Assembly (NCBI GenBank): GCA_034620365.1
Contig: JAQGEQ010000380.1
Location: 2,728,001-2,792,000, forward strand
Source: Pegea sp. RAD2-039
Lineage: Eukaryota > Chordata > Thaliacea > Salpida > Salpidae
Length of the DNA: 64,000 nucleotides
Direction of reading: 5' to 3'
Position numbers and translations under genes: made by a program. The notes under the pieces were generated by a model. The model was not told the DNA's origin. It saw only the letters and a program-made list of their open reading frames with translations, and did not search any database. Shown here in pieces: positions 1-11,576 of the stretch; within the stretch, counting starts at the first letter, position 1, and every line of letters begins with the position of its first letter.

Positions 1-2092
1 TGTAGATGTTGAATAAAATCGGAAGAAAGTTCTTTGAGTATCTTCTTAACGTATTTTTGCAATCTTCATCTGATGTGGAGTCGTTGATGAGATTTCGGAG
101 TCCTTGCATAATCAGATTACGAAGATTAGATTCTGTCTCAAGGGCTAATCCAAGTCGTCGCGCGTTTGCAGCGACAAAAGCGGTTTTTACATCAGTTGCT
201 TTGTGACAGTATGATGGGAATAGCTCCCAACATTGCTGATGAAGAGTCTTGTAAGTGACAGAGAGAACTTTATCATCAGATTGTTCAAGTGATTGAGAAT
301 ATTTGAGGAAGTTGTTGGCGAGAGGAAGAAAATAATTGAAGAAATGATTTAGCTGAGTCCTTGTGATGTGTTGACGTAGAAGAGGGAAGATCCAACTTCT
401 TGAAAAGTCTTTATCATCTGATTCACCTCCTTTTAATAACAATGGAATTGCTTTTAGGAATTTTTGTGGTCCAAATAATTTGATTGAAGCTTCAAGGGCT
501 TGATCTAATTCTCTTCTGTGCATGAAGTTTGGCAAACTTCTTAAATCAGCTAAAGTCTTCAAACTTCCACTAACTAAATTGAAGTCATCGATTGAAAGAA
601 GTTTTGTGAAAATAATTTGATAAAATTCACAGATTTTGTTCCAAACTTTTTGATATTTATATTTTAAACAATCTTCTAACAACTTACAAAATGAAATTAA
701 AACATTTTCAGTTTCTTCCAACCCACTGTTTGATTGTTTGAAATTACCAAACTCTATTAAAACAACTCCAACCGCTTTGGAAGCTAATTCACAAACTGAT
801 TCATTATCAGATAGTAATAGCTTGAAAGCTGCAACTGAGAACTTGAGTACATGCTTTAACATATTTGCTTCATCTGATTTACTAATATTCTTCAACAGAT
901 TATTAATACCGTTCTTCATCACATTCAACCAATCACGTGACAGCTGAGGGTCATTTGAATTTGGATGACAATCATATAAAGCAGAAATAATTTGACCATT
1001 TAACTCAACTGGAAGAGTTTTTATGGAAGGTGAACTCTCAAACATTTTACAAATAGTTTGAAGGCAAACTGATTTAACAACAGAATCAGACAGAGTCATG
1101 TAAGGTAGAATCAATTCACAGGATTTCTTCAGTTGGGTTTTATGAAAAACTTGCATTACACTGCCCAGAAGTTGTAAAACATGACACACAGCAGATTGTG
1201 ACAGATGCTTGCTGGGTTCTAATTGGTTGTTACAATATACAGCGGTTTCCTTGGCAGCAGGATGGACAATATCCTCATTTGCATATGACAAGGGACTTGT
1301 ACAGAGAATTTTTATGATACCAGCATGAGCAGACTTCCTAATTTTGGGCTTTGGATAGCATATGAAAGATAAAAGTGTGTGATAGATATTCATACATGAA
1401 GAAGTTTGCCAGATATTTAAACCAGCTTGATGTAGAAGACTTGACAAAGATGACAAAGTAGATTTTACTAAAGCTGTTGGTAACTTATCAATATCATTTT
1501 CAGAATTTTTTATAAGAACATCACAAAGCAGCTGAGCAACTCTTCCAAATTTTGCTTGAAGTACAGCAGTTGGCATTCTTTTAATTGTCATTGAAAGCAG
1601 ATAAATAACTGCTGCTTTATATTCGATGTCTTCAACAGTTTCAAGGGAAGTTATTAAAGTTGCAAAGTAATCAGTAATGGACTCAGTACCGCCTTTTTCT
1701 CGAATAACATCAGTGATTGCAGCATGTACAACACACAGTTCTGTATGTTGGTTGTTCTGCCAATAACGTTGTACTTTCTTGAAAGTCTGATTTGAACAGT
1801 CAGACAAACCACTTAGAAAAGTTGCTGAAGACTCAGCACTTTCACTTTCAGCAACATCCATCCGTGCAATTCCACTCGTGATCTCATTATGGACTGCCAA
1901 CATGTCTGTAGTTAACAATTGGTTCTCATTTTTTGTTAAAACTGTTTTATCTTTCATTCTTAATAAAGCTTTTTTTCGATATTTGTTTGTTACAGGGTTA
2001 GAAGAACAGGAATTTCCTTTCTGCCATTTGTTGTGTTTACTTCCAACACCAGACTTGATTTTTCCATGTCTACCTAAAGACCTCTTGGCCAT
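1..2092 (-). CDS. RRP12: RRP12-like ribosome biogenesis protein, N-terminal 697 codons
   Basis: An uninterrupted minus-strand frame runs from an ATG at 2092 to the window edge, 697 codons without an intron. RRP12 is a nucleolar HEAT-repeat protein needed for maturation and export of pre-ribosomal particles. The N-terminus has the family's basic start (GRHGKIKSGV, then KHNKWQKG). Around residues 370-560 come NUC173-type landmarks: LNGQIISALYDCHP, DFSRSWIFPLLRQHI, YFLPLANNFLK and, at the edge, NFLPILFNIY, all in human RRP12 order. The human protein is about 1,300 aa, so roughly half lies outside. A T-rich acceptor (TTCTCAG) ends at 2120, giving a 27-nt leader (2093-2119). Identity is secure from motif order; it was recalled from family knowledge, not searched. 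Confidence 0.93.
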   Translation of the reverse strand, partial: MAKRSLGRHGKIKSGVGSKHNKWQKGNSCSSNPVTNKYRKKALLRMKDKTVLTKNENQLLTTDMLAVHNEITSGIARMDVAESESAESSATFLSGLSDCSNQTFKKVQRYWQNNQHTELCVVHAAITDVIREKGGTESITDYFATLITSLETVEDIEYKAAVIYLLSMTIKRMPTAVLQAKFGRVAQLLCDVLIKNSENDIDKLPTALVKSTLSSLSSLLHQAGLNIWQTSSCMNIYHTLLSFICYPKPKIRKSAHAGIIKILCTSPLSYANEDIVHPAAKETAVYCNNQLEPSKHLSQSAVCHVLQLLGSVMQVFHKTQLKKSCELILPYMTLSDSVVKSVCLQTICKMFESSPSIKTLPVELNGQIISALYDCHPNSNDPQLSRDWLNVMKNGINNLLKNISKSDEANMLKHVLKFSVAAFKLLLSDNESVCELASKAVGVVLIEFGNFKQSNSGLEETENVLISFCKLLEDCLKYKYQKVWNKICEFYQIIFTKLLSIDDFNLVSGSLKTLADLRSLPNFMHRRELDQALEASIKLFGPQKFLKAIPLLLKGGESDDKDFSRSWIFPLLRQHITRTQLNHFFNYFLPLANNFLKYSQSLEQSDDKVLSVTYKTLHQQCWELFPSYCHKATDVKTAFVAANARRLGLALETESNLRNLIMQGLRNLINDSTSDEDCKNTLRRYSKNFLPILFNIY

Positions 2093-2119
2093 CTTATTTA
2101 GTTATTTTATCAATAAAAC

Positions 2120-4129
2120 CTGAGAATAAAGGAACCATAGTTAATTAACTTATTTATTAAACAGACTAATTATATATAATTCATATAAAAAGAAGAAAAT
2201 TAAAAGTATTTATACCTTTAAAATAAATCAGTTTTCAAAAACTTCAAATTAGATAAAACAATTATTAATTAAGTTTTTATAGAAATATTATTTGGATTTA
2301 AAAACATTTATAAAATAATTTATAAATATAATACTTGTTAAAACACTTAGTTATTTTTAACAACAAAAGTTAAATATCATAAAAATGGAAATAATTTAAT
2401 TTAATAAGAGCAAACTTACCAAAATAAAAATATCATAAAGATTTAAGTAAATTAAAGATATAAAAAATTTTAAATACATAAAATTTTACTTTAACAAATG
2501 TAATCTTTAATTTAGTATAATTATAATAAATTCAAGATTTTTCTTATTTCTAATTTAAAAAGTTTATAATTAATTTGTTTGAATATTAGGACAATATTAC
2601 AGTAATACTTTTTTATATAAATTTATTCCAACTACTGTATATATCATTATGTAAAAATAATTTTATATTACAAAGTTTCTAATAAAACTTTTTTAAAGTT
2701 GAAATTTGTAAAAATATCAATAAAAGTTTCTCAAAATATTAAATCATCAGCTATAAAACAAAAACTGATAGTTAAATGGTTTATTTTAATAAACAGTATA
2801 AAGTATAAGCAGAGTAATAAATTTCTAATAATCTCTAAAATAATTTTATTTAAAAATTTTGTTAACTGATTAAACTCCAATCTAAAACTTTAGAGAAAAT
2901 AACTAGCATAATTAATGATTGAGCCAAAAATAAAGAAAATTAATATAAATTAAACTAAAAGAATTAAACTAAAAGAATTAAAAAAAACTTAAAATTTAAA
3001 CAGATTTATTTTATTCAAAGAATTCAACTTAAGAAAAAGGATAATATCAAATAAAAAAAAAAATTGTAAAAAAATAATTTCAAATCAAATAAAAAGGTTT
3101 ATGATAAAGAAAGTAAATAAATCTCATTGCTTAATATTTAATTTTTAACAAATGAATAAATTCAAAATGGTTATTTTAAATACTATTTAGTCATTTGCTT
3201 AAACACAGATCAAATACAAACTTAGTTTAATATTTTCGGATCAAAGGCTAGCAAGCATTTGAAGGACTGAGATTTTGATCACGTTGTATCAAGTGACCGA
3301 ATATGGCGATAAAATATTTAGTGCTCGAAATTTAGATTGTTCAAAATTCCTTATCGTTATATTTCCAACTAGCAGTGTAAAGTAGTAGTTGATGATTTTT
3401 TTAAGATGCTAAAGAAAAAAGACTTTAAACAGTTTTAATAAGATTTAGTTGATCTATTTAGAATCATTTCATTTACTGTACATTCTTAAAACTTTTTATA
3501 CTTCATAAAAACAAAGTTCATGTAAAAATGTGCATCTTTATTTATAGACTGAAACAAATTACAGCATTTAGATTAAGTTTTATTTAAAATTCATTTATCA
3601 AATGGATCTCACTATGTTTCCTAATGTTAAGCCTATTTTTAAAATGGGAAAAAAATATTTGATGGTAAGCCAACTATCCTAATAACATGTTAAAATATAC
3701 GTCCAAAAAGGTTATTTTCACTTCATTTATTCAACAATAGGCATATAAAAAGTACAAACAAGATTAACAAAAAAATCAGGTAGCTGAGCAAATAGATTAA
3801 ATTAAAGCTAGCTAAATAAACAATATTAGCTCTTACATTATAATTGACTTTATAGAGTTAGAGTGAAGGAGCCTTTTGAAATGTATTCGAAGTTACCGTT
3901 AATTTTGTGAGCATTTTATTATATAATAAAGTTTTATTGATAACTATTTTTGTTAAACATACTGATAATTAAAATAGGAGAACTTAATTTTGAAATTAAT
4001 AAGATTATGAATAAATTTAAAGCAAGCTTCTTTCGATACCAAATAATTAGGAAGATTTTTTGGGCATGTTTACTTAACAATTTGAAACCTTAAACTTGTT
4101 AAGAGAGATGTTACAAAGAATCCTAGGCC
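2120..4129. other. AT-rich intergenic stretch
   Basis: About 2 kb of very AT-rich sequence upstream of RRP12. It has homopolymer runs and no frame, RNA gene or repeat that I could recognise. Any RRP12 promoter should lie here, but no clear core element was seen. Confidence 0.6.
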
Positions 4130-4648
4130 ACATATAAGCAGAATTGTATCTGTGGCTTCCAAATATCACTTCTATCCCCACCGCTATACGACTATTGAAA
4201 GTGCAAAATGGCAAACAAACTACTTTCACACATCACTTTTAATTATAGTGGATATTAAAGAGCGCTCAACTATCCTTACTCTTCCGTCCGATGTTCTGAT
4301 GTTTGGTAACATGGTGACAGATAGCGGTAACCGCAAGCGAGTTGGAGAATATACTTTCACGCTTGATAGGTAGCTTTAATAGCGCTGCATAAATCCGACG
4401 GCAAGGTTAGGTTTGAACTCACAATACAGAGCACAAGGGATTAGTAGGAAGGTAGTAGACATTTCATCCGTAGCTGGTAAAAATATTTTAGACGCTCGAT
4501 TATTAAAGATACCGAGCGCGGCTATACTAAAATAATAATTTCCAATAAACCAATATTCACATTGATAAGATACAAGAAACTTTCTTTTACTCCGCTCGTT
4601 TGTATGAAAGTTAATGATTTGATATAAATAATTAAAAAATTTCTTCAT
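4130..4648. other. GC-richer island abutting the tandem array, unassigned
   Basis: About 500 bases with clearly higher GC than either flank, ending where the 1.6-kb array begins. It opens with a hairpin-like pair (GGCCACA near 4130, TGTGGC near 4150). It carries short open frames on both strands (4152-4373 plus, 4376-4648 minus) whose products I do not recognise. An old mobile-element fragment or a non-coding functional element are both possible. Confidence 0.3.
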
Positions 4649-5768
4649 GTTAATTTTCTTGTACTTTGTAACAATTAAAAATTTATTTCAACAATTTGTT
4701 TATAACCATCACATTTATAAACACTTTTAACTAGTATTTTGGAAAAGCTTTTAAAAAAATAACAACATTAAGATATCAGAAATTAAACTGTTTGATTAAT
4801 ACACAAACTTATTTCTGTTCAATTTCAGGTTATATTTAAGATTTAAAATTAATCAAAGGGTAAATTGAATAAACAAAAGGTAAAGTAACATAAAATGAAA
4901 ATGTGTTCAACCCAAGTGAGAGAAAACTGAAATAAGCTTTTTTTATGCTTATCGGTAAATGTCCATTTTAAAAATTACAAAGATGATAAACTCTTCTTGT
5001 AGCATCCAAAAATTGAATAAAAATTGAAATAATTTTGGATAATTTCAAAACATTTTAGAGTATTTTAGTTAATCATTTTCAACAAATTAAAAAGTTTATG
5101 TTTAAATATTCTTGATCGTTTTAATACTTCCTTCTATCAAGTTAAGAAAAGTGTGAGACTCATCTTGGATTTAGTGTGTGGGATGCTAAGCATTCATCTT
5201 TTTTTATCATTTTAACTTTAACAGACTCCACAACTAGTATCAACTAGTCAATAAATACTTTGTCCTCCAAACAAATAGTGTAGTTAGTAAGTAAGGCAGA
5301 TGAAAGCCGAATATATTTCCAATATTTTCATCCATTCTAAAAATAGATTCTTTGAAAAATGTCTATGCGTTTATCAAGCATCTAAAAACCTTACTAACAC
5401 TATTCTAATAAAACCTTTATCAATTTGTTTTAGTGTTTAGATACCAGCTTTGAGAAGAAGTTAAAACATTTAGTTTTTTTTTCAAATTGAAACTAATTTT
5501 GTTTTATGTTTATAACATCTTTACAGATTTGTCACTTAAATGAGAAAACAACTTTAAACTATTTTGAAACAATTATATTTTCATAATTTAAGCTATAAAC
5601 TAAGCTTATTTCAATCCAAGATGTTAAACTTTCTGTTTAGTTTTAAATACTTTCAAATAATTTTCAACATAAGACCAAGTAGGTACAAAATCGTTTATTC
5701 GAAAGAGAGTTTCATACAAAAACTCAAAGACGCCAAAAAACCTTCTTTATGATATTAAGTTCAAACTT

Positions 5769-6008
5769 TTAATTTTCAATCGCATGAATTCGATACTTCA
5801 ATCCATCAGCAGAGATTTCAAAGTATCGACTCAAGCGAATACAAGACCATACAGCAGCTGGATGTATCTCTACTCGAAAGACTTGCCGAACTCTCATCAA
5901 GAAGTAATTCAGAGTAAGGCTTCTATCATAATGAATCATGTACCAGAAGTTTGGATCGTAGAAACCGTTTGTAGTGAAGGAGTCCCAAAGAAGTCTTTCT
6001 AAATCCAT
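5769..6008 (-). CDS. Array gene copy 1: 79-aa protein of unknown function
   Basis: A 79-codon frame beginning MDLERLLWDSF and ending KYRIHAIEN. A perfect acceptor (TTTTTTCACAG) lies 10 nt upstream of the ATG. A donor (AAAGG/GTAAGA) lies only 54 nt further up, so a 54-nt intron (6019-6072) in the 5' UTR is likely. The frame upstream of the ATG is closed by TAA just after the junction, which fixes the start. The C-terminal half reads as two amphipathic helices followed by a short strand (HPAAVWSCIRL, then GLKYRI). This recalls a small winged helix, but that is inference. No family was recognised. Confidence 0.6.
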   Translation of the reverse strand: MDLERLLWDSFTTNGFYDPNFWYMIHYDRSLTLNYFLMRVRQVFRVEIHPAAVWSCIRLSRYFEISADGLKYRIHAIEN

Positions 6009-7366
6009 ATCAACTTATCTGTGAAAAAATAAATGAAAAAAATAAATTTATGATAAAGAGCTTCAATCTTACCCTTTGCTGAATGAAGATATATATTAAG
6101 ATTTAACGAATATCCCAGAAGAAAGATGATCACAAGATTGTCGAAAGTTTTTTTTAATGGTTTCTTTTATAATCGTTTTCTTTACGGAATACTTTTTTTA
6201 TATTTCTCTCACTTTAGTATTTTAGTTACTCTGATATCGTTTTTTATGTTATTTTTCTTGTACTTTGTAACAAAAACAAATTTATTTCAACAATTTGTTT
6301 ATAACCATCACATTTATAAACACTTTTAACTAGTATTTTGGAAAAGCTTTTAAAAAAATAACAACATTAAGATATCAGAAATTAAACTGTTTGATTAATA
6401 CACAAACTTATTTCTGTTCAATTTCAGGTTATATTTAAAATTTAAAATTAATCAAAGGGTAAATTGAATGAATAAAGGGTAAATTAACATAAAATGAAAA
6501 TGTGTGCAACGCAAATGAGAGAAAACTGAAATAAGCTTTTTTTATGCTTATCGGTAAATGTCCATTTTAAAAATTACAAAGATGATAAACTCTTCTTGTG
6601 GTATCCAAAAATTGAATAAAAATTGAAATAATTTGGATAATTTCAAAACTTTTTAGAGTATTTTAGTTAATCATTTTCAACAAATTAAAAAGTTTATGTT
6701 TAAATATTCTTGATCGTTTTAATACTTCCTTCTATCAAGTAAAGAAAAGTGTGAGACTCATCTTGGATTTAGTGTGTGGGATGCTAAGCATTCATCTTTT
6801 TTTATCATTTTAACTTTAACAGACTCCACAACTAGTATCAACTAGTCAATAAATACTTTGTCCTCCAAACAAATAGTGTAGTTAGTAAGTAAGGCAGATG
6901 AAAGCCGAATATATTTCCAATATTTTCATCCATTCTAAAAATAGATTCTTTGAAAAATGTTTATGCGTTTATCAAGCATCTAAAAACCTTACTAACAATA
7001 TTCTAATAAAACCTCTATCAATTTGTTTTAGTGTTTAGATACCAGCTTTGAGAAGAAGTTAAAACTTTTAGTTTTTTTTTCAAATTGAAACTAATTTTGT
7101 TTTATGTTTATAACATCTTTACAGATTTGTCACTTAAATGAGAAAACAACTTTAAACTATTTTGAAACAATTATATTTTCATAATTTAAGCTATAAACTA
7201 AGCTTATTTCAATCCAAGATGTTAAACTTTCTGTTTAGTTTTAAATACTTTCAAATAATTTTCAACATAAGACCAAGTAGGTACAAAATCGTTTATTCGA
7301 AAGAGAGTTTCATACAAAAACTCAAAGACGCCAAAAAACCTTCTTTATGATATTAAGTTCAAACTT

Positions 7367-7606
7367 TTAATTTTCAATCGCATGAATTCGATACTTCAAT
7401 CCATCAGCAGAGATTTCAAAGTATCGACTCAAGCGAATACAAGACCATACAGCAGCTGGATGTATCTCTACTCGAAAGACTTGCCGAACTCTCATCAAGA
7501 AGTAATTCAGAGTAAGGCTTCTATCATAATGAATCATGTACCAGAAGTTTGGATCGTAGAAACCGTTTGTAGTGAAGGAGTCCCAAAGAAGTCTTTCTAA
7601 ATCCAT
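7367..7606 (-). CDS. Array gene copy 2, identical protein to copy 1
   Basis: The 240-base coding segment is identical to copy 1, and the upstream 54-nt intron with its donor and acceptor is preserved. Complete identity points to recent duplication or gene conversion inside the array. The function is unknown, as for copy 1. Confidence 0.6.
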   Translation of the reverse strand: MDLERLLWDSFTTNGFYDPNFWYMIHYDRSLTLNYFLMRVRQVFRVEIHPAAVWSCIRLSRYFEISADGLKYRIHAIEN

Positions 7607-8967
7607 ATCAACTTATCTGTGAAAAAATAAATGAAAAAAATAAATTTATGATAAAGAGCTTCAATCTTACCCTTTGCTGAATGAAGATATATATTAAGAT
7701 TTAACGAATATCCCAGAAGAAAGATGATCACAAGATTGTCGAAAGTTTTTTTTAATGGTTTCTTTTATAATCGTTTTCTTTACGGAATACTTTTTTTATA
7801 TTTCTCTCACTTTAGTATTTTAGTTACTCTGATATCGTTTTTTATGTTATTTTTCTTGTACTTTGTAACAAAAACAAATTTATTTCAACAATTTGTTTAT
7901 AACCATCACATTTATAAACACTTTTAACTAGTATTTTTGAAAAGCCTTTAAAAATAAAACAACTTTAAGATATCAGAAATTAAACTGTTTGATTAATACA
8001 CAAACTTATTTCTGTTCAATTTCAGGTTATATTTAAAATTCAAAATTAATCAAAGGGTAAATTGAATGAATAAAAGGTAAATTAACATAAAATGAAAATG
8101 TGTGCAACCCAAATGAGAGAAAACTGAGATAAGCTTTTTTTATGCTTATCGGTAAATGTCCATTTTAAAAATTACAAAGATGATAAACTCTTCTTGTGGT
8201 ATCCAAAAATTAAATAAAAATTGAAATAATTTGGATAATTTCAAAATTTTTTAGAGTATTTTAGTTAATCATTTTCAACAAATTAAAAAGTTTATGTTTA
8301 AATATTCTTGATCGTTTTAAAATTTCCTTCTATCAAGTAAGGAAAAGTGTGAGACTCATCTTGGATTTAGTGTGTGGGATGCTAAGCATTCATCTTTTTT
8401 TATCATTTTAACTTTAACAGACTCCACAACTAGTATCACCTAGTCAATAAATACTTTGTCCTCCAAACAAATAGTGTAGTTAGTAAGTAAGGCAGATGAA
8501 AGCCGAATATATTCCCAATATTTTTAGCCATTCTAAAAATAGATTCTTTGAAAAATGTCTATGCGTTTATCAAGCATCTAAAAACCTTACTAACAATATT
8601 CTAATAAAACCTCTATCAATTTGTTTTAGTGTTTAGATACCAGCTTTGAGAAGAAGTTAAAACATTTAGTTTTTTTTTTCAAATTGAAACTAATTTTGTT
8701 TTATGTTTATAACATCTTTACAGATTTGTCACTTAAATGAGAAAACAACTTTAAACTATTTTGAAACAATTATATTTTCATAATTTAAGCTATAAACTAA
8801 GCTTATTTCAATCCAAGATGTTAAACTTTCTGTTTAGTTTTAAATACTTTCAAATAATTTTCAACATAAAACCAAGTAGGTACCAAATCGTTTATTCAAA
8901 AGAAAGAGTTTCATTCAAAAACTCACAGACGCCAAAATACCTTCTTTATGATATTAAGTTCAAACTT

Positions 8968-9207
8968 TTAATTTTCAATCGCATGAATTCGATATTTCAG
9001 TCCATCAGCTGAGATTTGAAAGTATCGACTCAAGCGAACACAAGACCATACAGCAGCTGGATGTATCTCAACTCCAAAGACTTGCCGTACTCTCATCAAG
9101 AAGTAATTCAGAGTGAGGCTTCTATCATAATGAATCATGTACCAGAAGTTTGGATCGTAGAAACCGTTTGTAGTGAAGGAGTCCCAAAGAAGTCTTTCTA
9201 AATCCAT
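8968..9207 (-). CDS. Array gene copy 3, diverged paralogue
   Basis: This copy is also 79 codons. Against copy 1 there are nine base differences in 240: six silent and three replacements (E to Q, I to V, R to G). The start, stop, acceptor and donor are all kept, although the intron has changed length slightly. The excess of silent changes favours this minus-strand frame as the real coding frame. The overlapping plus-strand frame of copies 1 and 2 is broken by a stop here. Confidence 0.6.
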   Translation of the reverse strand: MDLERLLWDSFTTNGFYDPNFWYMIHYDRSLTLNYFLMRVRQVFGVEIHPAAVWSCVRLSRYFQISADGLKYRIHAIEN

Positions 9208-9762
9208 ATCAACTTATCTGTGAAAAAAAAAGAATGAAAAAAATAAATTTATGATAAAGAGCTTCAATCTTACCCTTTGCTGAATGAAGATATATATTAA
9301 GATTTAACGAATATCCCAGAGAAAGATGATCACAAGATTGTCGAAAGTTTTTTTTCATGGTTTCTTTTATAATCGTTTTCTTTACGGAATACTTTCTTTT
9401 ATATTTCTCTCACTTTAGTATTTTAGTTACTCTAATATCGTTTTTTATGTTATTTTTCTTGTACTTTGTAACAAAAACAAATTTATTTCAACAATTTGTT
9501 TATAACCATCACTTTTATAAACACTTTTAACTAGTATTTTTGAAAAGCCTTTAAAAATAAAACAACTTTAGGATATCAGAAATTAAACTGTTTGATTGAT
9601 ACACAAACTTATTTCTGTTCAATTTCAGGTTATATTTAAAATTTAAAATTAATCAAAGGGTAAATTGAATAAATAAAGGGTAAATTAACATAAAATGAAA
9701 ATGTGTTCAACCCAAGTGAGAGAAAACTGAAATAAGCAGTTTTGTTTTTATGCTTATCGGTA

Positions 9763-10072
9763 CAATTTAATTTTTTATGACTTTAATGTGCTATTTGTGT
9801 TTATTAGCTTATTGAATAGATTTTATAACTGATTATTAGATAATTTACTGGCAAATTTCAATTTTTTTCAGTTAAATTTTAATTATGGTTGTCACAATAT
9901 TAGTAACTTAGTTTCATTAGCTCTGAAAATCTTTTGTTGCAGTTAAGTTTTGATACTTGTATTAGATTTGTAATTTTTAGACAATTTCTTTTCTGTTTCT
10001 TAAAAATGTCTCACTCAAAACCACCTGGTACAATGTAAAATATGTAAATTAATTCCTACTTAACTAATATTA
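9763..10072. other. AT-rich spacer right of the array
   Basis: Low-complexity AT-rich DNA between the array edge and the LINE debris. No feature was seen. Confidence 0.5.
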
Positions 10073-10099
10073 TTAAAAAAAAACTTGATATCTAAATTT

Positions 10100-10430
10100 T
10101 ACATTAAGATAGTCACTTTGCTTTATATTGAAGCTTGAAATTGTTGATATTTTAAGGAAGTTAAAGTCTATCTTTGATAAACCATATTTATTACAAGAAG
10201 CTTGCAATGGCGATTGCCAATCGTGTAACAAAATTTGCTCTATTAAGGATCCAGAAATAAATGCCTCTCCTAGTTTCATCTCGCCTGTAGTGATATGGCC
10301 GAGAAAATTTATGTATTTTTTGGTAACATGCAGATGAAGGAAATGAAGAAAATGAGAAAACAAATTCCTCGTCTTTAATTTCTCTGAGACAAATAAAGAT
10401 GATGACAATAAATTTTTTAATCAAATTTTC
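10100..10430 (-). mobile_element. Possible LINE ORF2 C-terminal remnant
   Basis: On the minus strand a degenerate frame contains ILNRANF, the same heptapeptide as in the better-preserved LINE copy at 57.6 kb, with a vaguely similar hydrophobic and basic surrounding. The similarity is short, so the assignment is tentative. It sits next to a clear reverse-transcriptase fragment in the opposite orientation. Confidence 0.3.
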
Positions 10431-10559
10431 TCTTAAAGCCTTGCTTTTCTAGACGTTCCAAAGATGTATATGACTATACTTTAAGCGAAGACCTCAGATC
10501 ATCAAAGACTGTTCATAGTGTCTTTTCAGGAGTGTTGGCACACACGGTTGCAAGATACA

Positions 10560-10800
10560 CTGCAATGTTTAACTTATATCTAGATCTGAAGAACATATCA
10601 TTCACAATCATATACCTAGTCTTTTGGTGGAGCACCATCTAATATCTGATGTCCAGCATGGCTTTGTGAAACAGAGATCTTTCTTGACTCAACATCTCAC
10701 TTTTCCTAATGAGCTTACAGCCATTATGAAAGTAATACTCTTTGTGACATCATACATCTCGATTTTGCTAAAGCTTTTGATTCTGTCTCATTATTTACCC
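10560..10800 (+). mobile_element. LINE reverse-transcriptase fragment
   Basis: The plus strand encodes EHHLISDVQHGFVKQRS, then a helix around QHLTFPNEL, and after a frame break DFAKAFDSV. These are typical RT motifs 2a and A of CR1/L2/Jockey-like LINEs. It is closely related to the fragment at 21.56 kb, is frameshifted, and lacks motifs B and C, so it is dead. Confidence 0.8.
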
Positions 10801-11548
10801 TTTTTTTATTAATCTTAGGGAACTTGCTTATTAGCAAAAAAGCCATTTTAGTAACTTGTTTACTAATCAGAGAATTAACAGCACAATCAAATTTTGTTTT
10901 GTTGATGACCCTTGTTTTTAATTGCAACATTTACAATAAATACTGTTTTTGGTGGTATCTAGAAAACTTTTATAGAATCATTTGTTATGTAACTTACTTA
11001 GTTAAATACAAATGTTTTTTATTGTAGTTTTGACTTGTTTAAATTTTTTGATAATATCCTATATAAACTTTTATAAATGCAATAAAACTATTATTTAATC
11101 GTAATTACTATTTGAATAAACAATAATTTTGCATTACAATTTTTTTACACATTCTAAGTTTAAATTTTGCTTTTACTAATTACTTTTTGATTGTTTTTAG
11201 ATTTATTATATTTAAAATTGTTTTTTATTCGATTATTGTACTTTTATGAGATGATATAATATATGGTGCTGAATGTACAACAACAGGATAAGTTCTGCCC
11301 AGCATATATATATGCTTGGCCAGTCGCGGCCAAAGCAGGCCACTTTTATATTTAAATTATTTGGTTATTTAGAATTTATTTAATTTAATCAGTAAAAATT
11401 AAAAAATAAAACTGTATAATTTATGTATTAATTTATATTGATTTATATTAAGTGGACGTATAAACAATTCAATCTATACACTATTAAATTAAAAATATTT
11501 AAATAATAGTTCAACTTTAATTATTTTTACATATTTTCTAATTTTCAG
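10801..11548. other. AT-rich spacer before SNX4
   Basis: No gene was seen. A short GC-rich patch at 11,310-11,345 ('ttggccagtcgcggccaaag') contains the interrupted palindrome TTGGCC..GGCCAA. A promoter role for SNX4 is possible but unproven. Confidence 0.4.
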
Positions 11549-11576
11549 CTTTTCAACTTTACCTTATAACATAAAG

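Larger units (their letters stand above)
4650..9762. repeat. Tandem array of ~1.6-kb units, 3.2 copies
   Basis: Long blocks recur at a spacing of about 1,598-1,599 bases: for example the segment at 5564 recurs at 7162 and 8761. The stretch starting with the 'cttgtactttgtaac' block near 4655 recurs near 6256, 7854 and 9457. Units 1 and 2 are nearly identical through most of their length; unit 3 is somewhat diverged; a fourth copy stops at about 9762. Each full unit contains one minus-strand small gene with conserved splice signals. The left edge of unit 1 and the partial unit 4 share variants (for example 'cccaagtgagag') that differ in units 2 and 3, as expected if the array grew by unequal crossing-over from one ancestral copy. 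Confidence 0.95.

Noticed and set aside
5784-6002. Plus-strand 72-codon frame overlapping the array gene (also at 7382)
   Set aside because: In copy 3 it is interrupted by a stop, and most copy differences are replacements in this frame, whereas the minus frame is conserved. It is a shadow of the minus-strand gene.
6126-6329. Hydrophobic 67-aa frame in each array unit (also at 7724)
   Set aside because: It overlaps the presumed 5' UTR of the minus-strand gene, consists of AT-driven Phe/Leu/Tyr runs, and is not kept in unit 3.
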